A program made the position numbers and the translations under genes. Under the pieces are notes generated by a model. It did no database searches. It saw nothing but the letters and a program-made list of their open reading frames with translations, and was not told where the DNA came from. Below, in pieces: positions 11,184 through 21,397 of a stretch of 64,000 nt of DNA. How positions within the stretch are numbered: the first letter of the stretch is position 1; each line of letters opens with the position of its first letter. This DNA comes from Pezicula radicicola (taxonomy: Eukaryota > Ascomycota > Leotiomycetes > Helotiales > Dermateaceae): assembly GCA_003008705.1 (NCBI GenBank), contig PDUO01000050.1, positions 190,682 to 254,681 on the forward strand. The letters are read 5' to 3'.

Positions 11184-14100
11184 CTAATACATACCGCCAT
11201 CACCACCAAATCCATCCATTCCATCCAACCCCATACCTCCCATACCAAGCAAATCACCATCAGACCCTACCCCAGCAATAACAGCATCCATACTCTGTTG
11301 ATGATGATCCTCCTCCCCACTAACACCTACACCCGAGCCATCAAGACCCATGGCGCCGTCTCCCAACGCAGCATTCATCTGCAGATCTGCATCATTCAGT
11401 CCGTCAACAAGGCCATCGTGTACAACCATCACGGGCTGTGGCAAGAGCATCTGTGCTTCTACTCTACGATATAATCGCACGATGGTCTCAGCTTGAACAG
11501 GGTCTGTCTTGTGAATCCTTGGGCTGTTATCTGCTTCGGTCTTTAGCGCTTCGCGGAGCGTCATTCGTTTCTGAAGGGGTTGAATTTGCGGCGCAGCGTC
11601 CAGCATATTGATCGATTGCATCTCAACTATCCGACTGCTCTCATTGGCGGCACAAGGTGCGCATATAAGTGCCGTTGCAACGTCTATCACAACGCTGCCG
11701 TTTCCCGTCTCTGTTTGAGCTTGGACTTCGGCGATGATGGTTTGCAGAAGACGTTTCGCTCCCAATATCTTGAGACTAGTCAGGATTTGACGGTGGGTGT
11801 AGGTTGCAGGCATGATGTTGTGAAGTGGATTCAAGCCCCACTGGACCAAGCTTTGGATTGTGTTACGGATACTAACGACCATACCTCCACCAGGAGTTGC
11901 TGTCCAGCTTTCAAGTTCTGTATGCTCGCTTCCTCCACGTCTTTCCCAACCAAGATTGCTTTTCAGTTTCTTTAAAAGTGGTTCGACGTCTTGGCGAGTA
12001 GGTTCTGCCTTTTGGAGCCAGCGGAGGGAGTGCTCGAGAGGCTTTGCGATGATGTTAAGAATGGCGGGGAATATAGTGGAGGCTTCTGAAGATATAGACG
12101 TGGGAGTGAGAATTAATGCTGAGAGAATTTGTAAAATTGACGTTGCGTCAGAGGATCGCGATTCCCAGAGATGCGAGGAGAGCCAAGTTATAGCACCAAC
12201 AAGGGAGGGAAGAAGGAAGGTATCTACAAGATCTAATTCTGGTGAGCATAGAAGTTTGAAGAGCCGAAACAAGAATGATCTTACATTCGAGACCACCTTT
12301 CAAGGCTTCGTCAGAGAGATGATTGGTACTGCATGCAAGCACGATATGATGGAATAGAGTCGGAACCAACAAATAGAAGTCTTGGGGCGGGCAACTACCC
12401 ATCAGATCATCTGTCAATCCTCCACTCTCGTTATCAAACAAGCCTTTCAGCCACCCATCAAGATGGTTCGTTTCTTGCTCGGTAAGGTTTTCCATTGCAC
12501 GGCTAAGATGCCCATGATTAAGCAATTTCGCCACAAAAGAATCCGGTGAGCGTATCCCCAGGTCGATTGTTGACAGGTTATATCGATGGACAAAAGCTAG
12601 AACGAGGAGCAGGATTGATCCAAACTCTTCATATACAGGTTGGTATTCTCCTTGGTCCTCATCGTATCGCCAGTTGTCTAGGAGTTCACAAATGGGCTGG
12701 AGAATCGTGACTGGCTTATCGAAAAGTAAGACTACGTCAAGGGACGATGGCTTTTGAGCAAGCTTGCTGCATAGTGACTTGAGAGACATTGTCTCTTTAT
12801 TGCTGCATAAGCGGCCAATAACCTGTAATAATTAAGCATTGACAATAAGAAGCGCCCTCGAGTCCCTACCTCGGTAATTGCCTGACTAACGGCGCCGACA
12901 TTCCCATCCATATGCTCTAATTCATCGATCAATCCCTCTGCCCTCTCTGGATCTGATAAACACTGTTGCACCAGATCCTCTTTCGCATACCTGCCACCAG
13001 CAGGCAAGCTCTGCATTGGAATATCTTCCAGCAAGGTTTGAATGCTGGATTCAGCAATCAAGCCATGCAAGCAACAAGCAAAACAAAAATCTTGCCGGAC
13101 TGAGTCAGAAAACATATTGCTGTTGCTCGTCTCATCAAAGAGGGAGGATAACGTAGGAAATGCATTCGTGTCAACGTTTCGTAGCGCTTCTGTGATGAGA
13201 AATTCTGAGCTCAGTGGTGGGAATAAGGAACCTGAGAGGTTTGACAGCAGAAGAGGAAGTTTGTTTATTAGAAAAGATCGGAGAATGGTTGTCGTTTGGA
13301 TGCCTTCATTTCGAAATGTTGCATTGGCCAGAATGTCGAAAGACGCAAGAATAAGGTCTATGTAGGTTGATTGAATATCAGGCTGCTAGATCAGCCCCTA
13401 CGCACCAAAACTCCTTTTGATTACACGTACCTGGTATCTGTTGTTCAAATACGAAAATATAGCATCATCGTCGATTAGTGGCCTCCCAACCAGCTGTCGT
13501 AAGACCTGTTAGAACAGACTTGCTTCCAAAAGATATAACGTACCAGTGCGTTGAGATAAATATATAAGCCAGCCCTCGAGTTCATAACGGGCAAGTCTCC
13601 CACAGCAAGGCTCTCTATGCCCATCCCAATTGTCTCATCCAAAATTTCTTCAATTTCTTTTCTTTCGGCCTGTTCCTTTTTATCAACGGGGTCGATAGCT
13701 ACCAGCGTCTGCGTCCGAAATATTTCCAACCTGGCTGCACTTTGTGGTGCAGTCTGTAATGATAATGGTATAAAGTTCGCTAAAGATTTTGAAAGTTCTT
13801 TTCCTGTGCCTGTAATTCCAACTGTGAGCAAGACATTTCCGTTTCGGTATTTAATATCTGTGATCATAAAAACAGACATACCTTTTGGGAGCCCCCGAAA
13901 AGCGCCAACCACCATCTGATTCTCCACAGCAGCGATAAGCAATGCTCCTAGAGCTATTGTGGCAGCGCGTTTCTCGTCTGAATGACTTTCCAAACCCAAT
14001 ATATCATCTGCACCTTGCGAAGCACCGGTGACTGTCTCCATCCACCGAATGCTTACTAGCACCAAGTCGACAGCCTCCTGCTTGGATTTTGGTCTGGCCC

Positions 14101-14503
14101 CAGAGGCAATATGCTTCGCCTGTTGATAGAATAGCATTTCCTCTGTTGCATACGAGTTTGACCACCTCTTTATCCTCGGCCTTGGAGGTTTTCCATTCTC
14201 AGCCCCGTCATCTCCAATCTCAATGTCCCTTCCAAAGCTGGACCCCTTCACCAACGCCCTTAAGATCCCAGGGGTATCCACCAACTCTAGATTCAGCAGT
14301 GCCTGTAGATATCGTGGAATCCTGGGGTCGGGACTGGCGTCATTGTCGGGGGTTGGCCGAAGGAAGATCTCGCAGATATGTGATTGGGATAGCGGATACT
14401 TTGTGCTGAGAAGTTCAGCATAAGAAGAGAAGGTATCGGGCTCGAGGCGTGTCGCAAGGCTGTGGGTGAGGAATTGCGACCATGCTGATGCTGCCGCTGC
14501 CAT
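11184..14503 (-). CDS. MED5: Mediator complex subunit 5
   Basis: MED5 (Nut1) is a tail-module subunit of the nuclear Mediator complex that links activators to RNA polymerase II. Five exons (13544-14503, 13431-13493, 12870-13382, 12285-12822, 11184-12232) join in frame to 1,040 residues, typical of filamentous fungi. The N-terminus reads MAAAASAWSQFL followed by an LVDTPGILRALV block, both characteristic of the family. The body is helical and without catalytic motifs. The tail is acidic and Gly/Met/Asp-rich, as in related MED5 proteins. I placed the start at the ATG at 14503 because the 60 upstream codons of open frame do not resemble MED5. The acceptor of exon 3 is a TAGCAG tandem site, so one glutamine may be optional. 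The 'Ilp'-type gene follows upstream on the same strand, 483 bp away. Confidence 0.93.
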
Positions 14504-14986
14504 TGTGGATTCGTTGGCTTCTAAATGCGAGAGAACGAGTTCTTTTACATTATGCGACTGGAGATATTTTATTTGCCATAGCTCACGATGGTGCGTACGA
14601 ATGTTATCACGGTGTAGACGGGGTTTGGAATGTTTGGTCGAGGTTGCGTTGAAGCCGATGATCGACAATGTTCGCAGCCTCACTGGTTCAGCCCCACTTG
14701 ATATGTGCTTGCAATAGGTAGTATTTCACTGTAAATTTGAATCTACCATGATTATTTGACTGTCCAGAGTAGGTTGAGTATATAGGTATATATATGCATG
14801 AATTCTGGTGGACGCGGCATTACAATAGTTAGTTGTTCGCTCCGAGGTTCTGTATTTCCCTCCATCCCCACGCGGAACGCAGCACAGTCGTAGCGTAAAA
14901 CAGCACGGTGCTCTAGATAATAATACAAAATCGTTAATCATGTCTCTCCTTCTTTTCTCCGCTCTTCACATCGCCTCGCTCTCGCT
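14504..14986. other. MED5 promoter region
   Basis: This stretch lies between the MED5 start codon and the stop of the upstream gene, both on the minus strand. It must hold the MED5 promoter and 5-prime leader. A TATATATA-like run lies near 14786-14795. I see no gene in it. Confidence 0.4.
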
Positions 14987-15721
14987 TCATTCCATCTCTC
15001 TTTTGATCCTCGGTGCAGATTCTCCCATATTCTCTGGCGCGCGTGGACCCAACATCCAATCCTGCATCGCCAACCATTCACTCCATGCACTATCGGCCGC
15101 CTGGATCTCGTCCTCGGTCGCACCCTTCAGTGGAAGCAGAAAAGGGCATGTCTCTTCTGGGCTCATGTCGTATGCGGCCTTGACCTTCAGCCAGCCGGTG
15201 CTCTTGGCTGCGAAGAGGTAGTTCCGCCGTTCGATTTCGTGCAGTTTACCAATGCCTTCGTTCCAATTGTCCCCGAAAAAGCCATGCAATATTTGAGGTC
15301 GATCATGTCCTGTGGCTATGAGGCGCCGGATATATGGGATGAGAGACACGGATTGGGGATGCCCAATATTTTGTTGGGCAGAGAAGGGGTTGGGTGGTGG
15401 TTGGCGCATGCTCGAGGACATACCTGACGAGGCTGGAGCAGCATGAGGAGAGGAAGTCGAAGATGACATAACTGGAAATGGTTGTTTTTGGTATGGGAGT
15501 TGGATGTTCATGAACGCTGCGAGGGCCTGTACTGCTCCGCTATGTTGCGCATGGTCGAGGAAATATCGATGGCAGCTCTGGAATTGAGGATACCATTCGA
15601 GAATGTCGAACTGAGGTGGCGCACCTTGGTTTGGTTGTTCGCGCCTCGAGCTCTGAAAGGAGGATTGCTGTGGGTGGAAGGCATGTTGGTTAGACGGGCC
15701 TCCGGCGTTGAAAGAAGCCAT
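14987..15721 (-). CDS. Conserved fungal protein of the 'Ilp' group
   Basis: A single open frame encodes 244 residues. The first 125 residues are Gln/Pro/Ser-rich and low in complexity, apart from a conserved-looking core around DILEWYPQFQSCHRYFLDHAQHSG. The second half is compact: SLIPYIRRLIATGHDRP, LHGFFGDNW, EIERRNYLFAAKSTGWLKVK, then an acidic helix and WSEWLAMQDWMLGPRAPE. From memory this architecture matches a small Pezizomycotina protein family that databases often carry under the title 'Ilp is an apoptosis inhibitor'. I know of no solid biochemical role and do not infer one. No signal peptide or membrane segment is visible, so it is probably cytosolic or nuclear. Confidence 0.85.
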   Translation of the reverse strand: MASFNAGGPSNQHAFHPQQSSFQSSRREQPNQGAPPQFDILEWYPQFQSCHRYFLDHAQHSGAVQALAAFMNIQLPYQKQPFPVMSSSTSSPHAAPASSGMSSSMRQPPPNPFSAQQNIGHPQSVSLIPYIRRLIATGHDRPQILHGFFGDNWNEGIGKLHEIERRNYLFAAKSTGWLKVKAAYDMSPEETCPFLLPLKGATEDEIQAADSAWSEWLAMQDWMLGPRAPENMGESAPRIKREME

Positions 15722-18700
15722 GTTTCTGGACAGAGCTGGTGATCAGCGACGGCGGACAGTATTTCTGCAAGGCAGCATCATCCATACCTCGGATGTCAAG
15801 TGGTCAACCGACACAATATTAAAAGCTTCCAAGCTTGTAGAGTCAGGGCAGGTAAGAGGATCGGTGGGGTCAATGACGCTTTGACTATTGTATTGGATTG
15901 ATAGTCTTTGTACTTGCAACACTGGGACAACGGTAGCATGTAGAAGCCTTTAGGCATTGTCGCAAATCACTAGCTAGCATGGCGCTGGCTCTACTTATAT
16001 ATTTCTTCCATGAGATCTGGTTGGCGTGCAAGATGTGATGTATGATGGTGGAGGACAGCTAGGAAGGTCAAAGGATGGCACACAAATGGACTGGAGTGCA
16101 TGGTTGCATTTGAGATGTGGAAGCATGCCGTGGTTTGCTTCGTTCAATAGTTGGGAATAATAGCTGGAACGCCGCACCAAAGGGGAACTGGGGGTTGTCT
16201 AGTGTGATGTGCGTGAGACTGCTCGGAGCTTCCCGCCTAGAAAAGGTGGTGGGAATAGTGGGAATACCCCGAAACACTCACTAAATACAGCACCCCAAGC
16301 CTAATCGGGGCCTCTCCTGGGCACCGTTTAGAGGTGTCGGCGTGGCTGGCTGGCATGTCTTGGGCCATTTAGGGGTTAGTTTTGCTCTTCAGGGGGTGTC
16401 TACTCGGGTCTCTCCCAGTGACTCCCGGGGGTTGGTTTGGCTACATTCTTCCCCACTGACTCTCCTGCACTCTTGCATCCTTGGATCCCATCATCTTTTT
16501 TCAGACTCATCAGACATGTCATGGATCCGCCCTCCTGTCAAGCTGTGAAGGTTCAGCTCGTGGAAGGCTGCGGCGGAAACATCAACGGTGGCATTTGACC
16601 CCTTACTTCCCATACGGTTTCCAGAAGACCCCATCTTGACTTTGAGTGGATAGGTATAGAAAGTATGGATCGCCTGTTGAAGCGTTGAGGTTGTCTCGCA
16701 GTTCCTTTGCTCGCCCACTCCAGGGCGTCGTTGCTCTGCCACTCAACCCCGTCACCCTTCGTGTATCGCGGCATTTACAACGATCTAGTGGACGAGAAAA
16801 TCGTTCATGGACCCTTGAACAGCTGTAGCGACAGCGGCAATGACACCTACCTGCATTTGCATTTGCACCTGGACCTGGGTGCCAGACTACTGGGAGCCAT
16901 TTCACAGTAAGGTATCACCCACCGTCCGGAACAGCTGCAGCCACCCGTCCAATGCAATATCAATCGACCCATCACTGTGGGTTCGATGCTCTCTTCAGCT
17001 TCCACTGGAGTCTAGATTGAGCTTCCCAAGGCAAGGCATACTAATGCAGGAATCCCAGAGATCTGGTATCCGTCTCATTGCAATATATGCAGCAATATAT
17101 CCTCGTCCACTTGATGACACCCTGACTTCTGCCCTTGACAACGACACGACAAATTAGGATTCTACAACATGTCATGCATGAGACCCAACGAAGCTCAACT
17201 TCTCCAGCGGCTCGTCAAGACGTACGTGAGAAGATCGTTGGGTATGTACTATGATGTATCATATTCCTCTATTCCAGAAGAACTAAGCTGAAAGTTGACT
17301 GTCTTGGGGCTAGATCTTCCGACCAGTCGGAAGTATTTGTCAACCTCGAGCCCTTGAGAGCTAACAGGAACGCCCCATCTAAAAGTACTTCATTTTTGCT
17401 TATCAAGAGCCGCCAAATAATCCAGCGATTGACACATCGTTTCCCCTCAGCACCGAACGAGAGTTTGCATTCCTCCTGTTGTTGTCATTTTGACCTTTTA
17501 TTTAATCTTCTTTGGATCGCAGTCAGTCCACATCGGAGTCTCCGTGAGATTTTTTTGCATCCGCGTTCCTCGCTTCAACGAGGTTCGCGGACTTCACTGT
17601 CACAGATGATGGGGAAATGACAGCCAAAATATATACCTATTCAGCAGAACAAGATGAATTGTATGGCTACGGTTGTATAATTAAGATGCCCTGTTATTCC
17701 TTTCGTGTGCCGCCACATTCGGCACTGGATCCTAGCGAGATCTCCGTACCCTCGTACCACGAAGGGCTCATATTAATCAAACCCTATCGACGTCCAAGTT
17801 GGACCTGTCAATCCTTATTTGATGTTCGGAGAATACTTCGAGCTAGGATAACTCTAGTTGTTTCCATGCGTTGCGAGGTTCCCGCATGAATCGTTCCCTC
17901 TTCGAAGTTTGGTACGGCGCTTCCTTGCTTCTGCATTTACTAGTTGCTCGAGCATTAGTTCCATGTGTATTTGTTTTCCCAAAAGGGCTTAAGTTAGCTG
18001 CACGTCGCGAGTACCTTCCAGCCTTGACCGAGCGACTAGATAAATGTCGATCAAGCCCTATTCAAATGATGCTGATCTCGCTGATCAGTACAGAAGCATG
18101 TATGTTTAATCTTGGAATATTCTACCCATACGAGAGGCATCCGGTAGTTGATTACCACTACTAGAATCATATCATTCTGTAACGCAGATTGATTTTGTAT
18201 TAATCCGTCGCTAGCAAGTAGCACGAAGGGCCTGTAGTACAGCAGCAGCCAGAAGCCACAAACAGCCTCAAGAAGGCTACCATAGCATCATCGTCAACGT
18301 CCAATTCAGGTCCTATCAAAATCCCTCCCCCTGACTTTGAGGAAAAATCAACGTACCTGTCAAACCCCAAATTACTCCGGATGCCAACCTCCCGAGAGAA
18401 GCCCTATCTCACAATATCACAATCCTCCTTTTAGATAGCCAAGGTCGCAAAGAAGACCTTTATTCACCAGTTAGAAGCGGAAGGTGTTCAGTGATCAAGC
18501 CAATGGCGTTCTCGTGGAGTCTTAGCGGCTACCTCGTCAAAATAAGCATAAAGTGTGTGTGGAGTGACGGCGACAGCCTGTTACACGACGTACGAAAGCG
18601 CACATTCAGATCGACGGATCGCCAAGTAGCTGCGGGTTCTTGGGATAGGGCGGTGGGCATTCAGCCGCACAGGGTTCTTTCTCACTCCACTTCTAGAGAT

Positions 18701-19238
18701 CTCAGGTGTCTTACCGCCAGTCGTTGTCATAGCATCATTCCCTGCCAATAACGACGCAAGGAGTTAGGCGATGGCTTCGAGCGATGGCGTCCACTCGCAA
18801 TAGATAATCCATATACTGCAGCCATAATGTTGCAATCACCCGAGTCGGAGAGGTACTATCTCTGTGGTTTGGAGCCTACTGCAGAAGGTATCTTGCAATT
18901 CACAATTTTGACGTCAACTCGATGTTCACCGCAAGTATTGTGGAACAACTCGGATGAATTTGGCTGTGGTGCGAAAGTTGAGCCATTTAAGAAACATCCA
19001 GAAAGGCTGCTGCGTCAAGGGCCACTTCATGGAGGATTTGGATGCTTCAGTCAATCATAGTCCATCGCCAAATATTTAAGCTCGCCAAATCTCACACTTC
19101 AGCTCACTGATTCAAGCCATCGATAGTAGAGTGATCCACCACCACCTGAATGTCAACTCTCAACAATTCGAGCATGGCTAGCTTAGAACATGTTCACATG
19201 ATATGGCCAATATGCAAAGAGCAGTAAAAGAAAATTGT
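15722..19238. other. Accessory-like stretch, no identified gene
   Basis: About 3.5 kb without a gene I can identify. Two plus-strand patches read like weathered coding sequence. One (17871-18164) contains a VFVFPKGLKLAARREYLPAL run followed by an FYPYERHPVVDYHY ending. The other (about 18361-18480) contains the run NLPREALSHNITILLLDSQG. Neither has a start, plausible splice sites or a family I recognise. They may be fragments of one or more decayed genes. The rest shows only short frames. Confidence 0.4.
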
Positions 19239-19748
19239 CTACAGATCAATACTCCTTCTGATCTGCTCGAACATGTCTTTTGAAGAGTCACCTTCCCATT
19301 CTCCAGAGCTTCCCACTTGCCGCAATATCCCAAGACTCTCCCACCGCCCCCTTTCATTTCCACTCTTCCTTTACCTTGGTATATGTGGTCCCTCGATCTC
19401 CCGCAGGTTGCTCTCCTTATCAATCAACTGATCCCTATCTGGCTCATGATATACAGCTAAGTTCATAACGTCTATTTCGTCACCCTGCCCTCCCAACCAA
19501 GGGAGCCTACGGTATGCATCGAAGAAGTACTCCAGTTCATCAGCCAAGATCCTGTTTCCCTCTTGAAGAGTCCAGTATTGTCACTCGTTGGAGTACTTAT
19601 CAGGTTGCTTTGTGAAGTACTTCACGCGTTCGATTCATGCGATCATGTTTTTCGGTGGATGCGGGTAGACGGCGCGGTAGCCTCATACATTGAGCGGCTC
19701 TTGAAGTTCTTGGGGACCTTGCTTCGAAGGGAATGCTGAGGAGGACAT
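19239..19748 (-). pseudogene. Unidentified pseudogene with several in-frame TGA codons
   Basis: From an ATG at 19748 the minus strand keeps one frame for 170 codons to a TAG at 19239-19241. It is interrupted early by three TGA codons and later by a TAA. The TGA codons follow the NV, NMIA and YSNE segments. The readable pieces look like real protein: FPSKQGPQELQEPLNV, GYRAVYPHPPKNMIA, IERVKYFTKQPDKYSNE and QYWTLQEGNRILADELEYFF. Each TGA would be explained by CGA (Arg) to TGA, the change expected from deamination of methylated CpG. The TAA at PR-stop falls inside a possible intron that starts with a GTAAAG donor, so it need not be a mutation. I do not recognise the family. An alternative is that the frame is chance, although three identical stop codons and no other stop in about 115 codons argue against that. 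Confidence 0.5.
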
Positions 19749-20280
19749 GTTGATGGTTTAAAGGCTTAATGTTTGGTGCTTTGCTTTTGATGTGTGCATT
19801 AACTATCTATTATGACTTAGATACAGGCCAGCAGTGGTCTTGGATTGTTAAGTTGGTGTTGAAGGGAACTGAAATGTTCTTATAACACTTAGAGCGCCGC
19901 TGTTATTAATGCTTGTTAATTCCACATTGTATAATTCTTTCCATCGTTCATGAAGTTCTTGAGTGACGCTAGGGAGAGATTCAAAGAAAACCACGCATGC
20001 TATGTGATACATATGGAAGGAATGATACTCCTGAAACCATTCACATGAAGCGACACATAGAAAGCGACACATCCCTCCATTCACATCATCCCCCACTACT
20101 CTATAAAAGCCTTCATTCTGTACCCGAATCCACAAACATTATCCACGTACAACATAAACCACTCACAGCGTTAAATCAAAATCAATAAAATATCCCTCCC
20201 AACATTACGAAGAGCCACGCAAAGTAAACAAACGTCACAACAAGTAAAAACGAGAGAAATTCAAGCGAGCTTACTACAAC
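19749..20280 (+). promoter_or_regulatory. Promoter and leader of the 73-residue ORF
   Basis: A TATAAAAG box lies at 20102-20109, about 170 nt upstream of the ATG at 20281. The space between is rich in A and C (CA-rich leader, few G), like leaders of well-expressed fungal genes. No ATG that would clearly block scanning is obvious just before the ORF. Transcription direction is inferred as plus. Upstream of the box I see nothing else. Confidence 0.45.
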
Positions 20281-20502
20281 ATGGTTCTCTTATTAAAGAG
20301 TCACAATCACAGTCATGATTATGAGGATAACGAGAGAGAGCACCAGGGACTTAAGGAACGGGAAACGGAGTATGAGCAATCATATCCTGCTTCTAAGGAT
20401 GATGTGATGAGGTGGAGTAGGATGGCTGGATTTGTGGATTCGGAGTTGAGTGGTGGTGATTTGGAGTGGTTCGAGAGTGTTTCTTGGGTGGTTTTGGATT
20501 AG
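20281..20502 (+). CDS. Small orphan protein, 73 residues
   Basis: A short intact frame begins MVLLLKSHNHSHDYEDNERE and ends with an ESVSWVVLD segment. It is hydrophilic and highly charged, with a His/Asp/Glu-rich first third (SHNHSHDYED) and a Trp-containing C-terminus (MRWSRMAGF, DLEWFESVSWVVLD). There is no signal peptide or membrane segment. Codon choice (TTG, AGT, GGT, GAG) matches neighbouring real genes. The main support is context: a good TATA box and CA-rich leader upstream. I recognise no family. It could be a genuine lineage-specific gene or a chance frame in an accessory region. Confidence 0.45.
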   Translation: MVLLLKSHNHSHDYEDNEREHQGLKERETEYEQSYPASKDDVMRWSRMAGFVDSELSGGDLEWFESVSWVVLD

Positions 20503-21397
20503 ATGCATTGGTTGGTTTGGTTATGGGGGTGGAGAATGGAAGTCGAGTTTTGGGGAGATGGAGGTTGTAGGTGGTTGATGGTGAGTTGTTGAGTTGTTTG
20601 TGATGGCATTGGTGCTTAGTTGCGGGCTTGTTGGTGAGGAAGATGTGGGTTTAGGATAATAGCAATTAAAGATTAAGATTAATAACCTGAAAACGATAGG
20701 GGAAATCCTTAAGATTTGTCAAGTCAACCCGTTCTGCTTTATCTCAAGCAAATTAACATGTGGGCACAGTTCCGAAGACTGGATCAAGAAAATTAAGCGA
20801 GCAAAAGGGGGACTTGGAATGGATCAGGCAAAACTCTTGGTGCAAGCTGAATTGAGTCAAATTGACATTGATAATAGATGTTGGTGCGAGATATGTTTTT
20901 TGGGCATGTATAAATGGTACTTAGACCAACATTGAGTGCAATTCAGGGCGAAATTACTATTACAAACATAGTGTAATAAAATTACTAGACAAATTAGCGA
21001 GCGGTCGCAAACTTGGTGATAGCATACCAGCTGTCTTTTGCAACTTTGTCCAGATAACTTCTTATGATTTAAAAACACATCTTACTCTCTTCTCTGTGTG
21101 CTGGTAACACAAGGCTACGCATGGGAATCCAATAGCATCCTGCCGTCAACTAATCCATTGCAATTGGCAGCATTGGCGAAGGTTGCATGCGAGTACGCCA
21201 CGAGCTGAGATGCCAACTTTCATGTCTCTTTCCTCCCAATTCTTTTGTTCTTGCTTCTTCCTATTCTTAACTGCGATCACAAGAGAAACACACCTATCCG
21301 AGAATACCTATCTCGTATCGGTTTACCCTTTCGTGGTATCCTTGTTCAGCTGCCACACCTAAACGATAAGGTTCGGAGCTTTGCTCTTTTACGGAAA
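20503..21397. other. Intergenic, no supported gene
   Basis: I see only short frames with no motifs. This stretch separates the small ORF from the decayed NACHT-receptor gene. Confidence 0.45.

Noticed and set aside
19239..19748. Programmed UGA recoding
   Set aside because: Nothing else in the window suggests it. CGA to TGA decay explains the stops more simply, and a TAA also follows.
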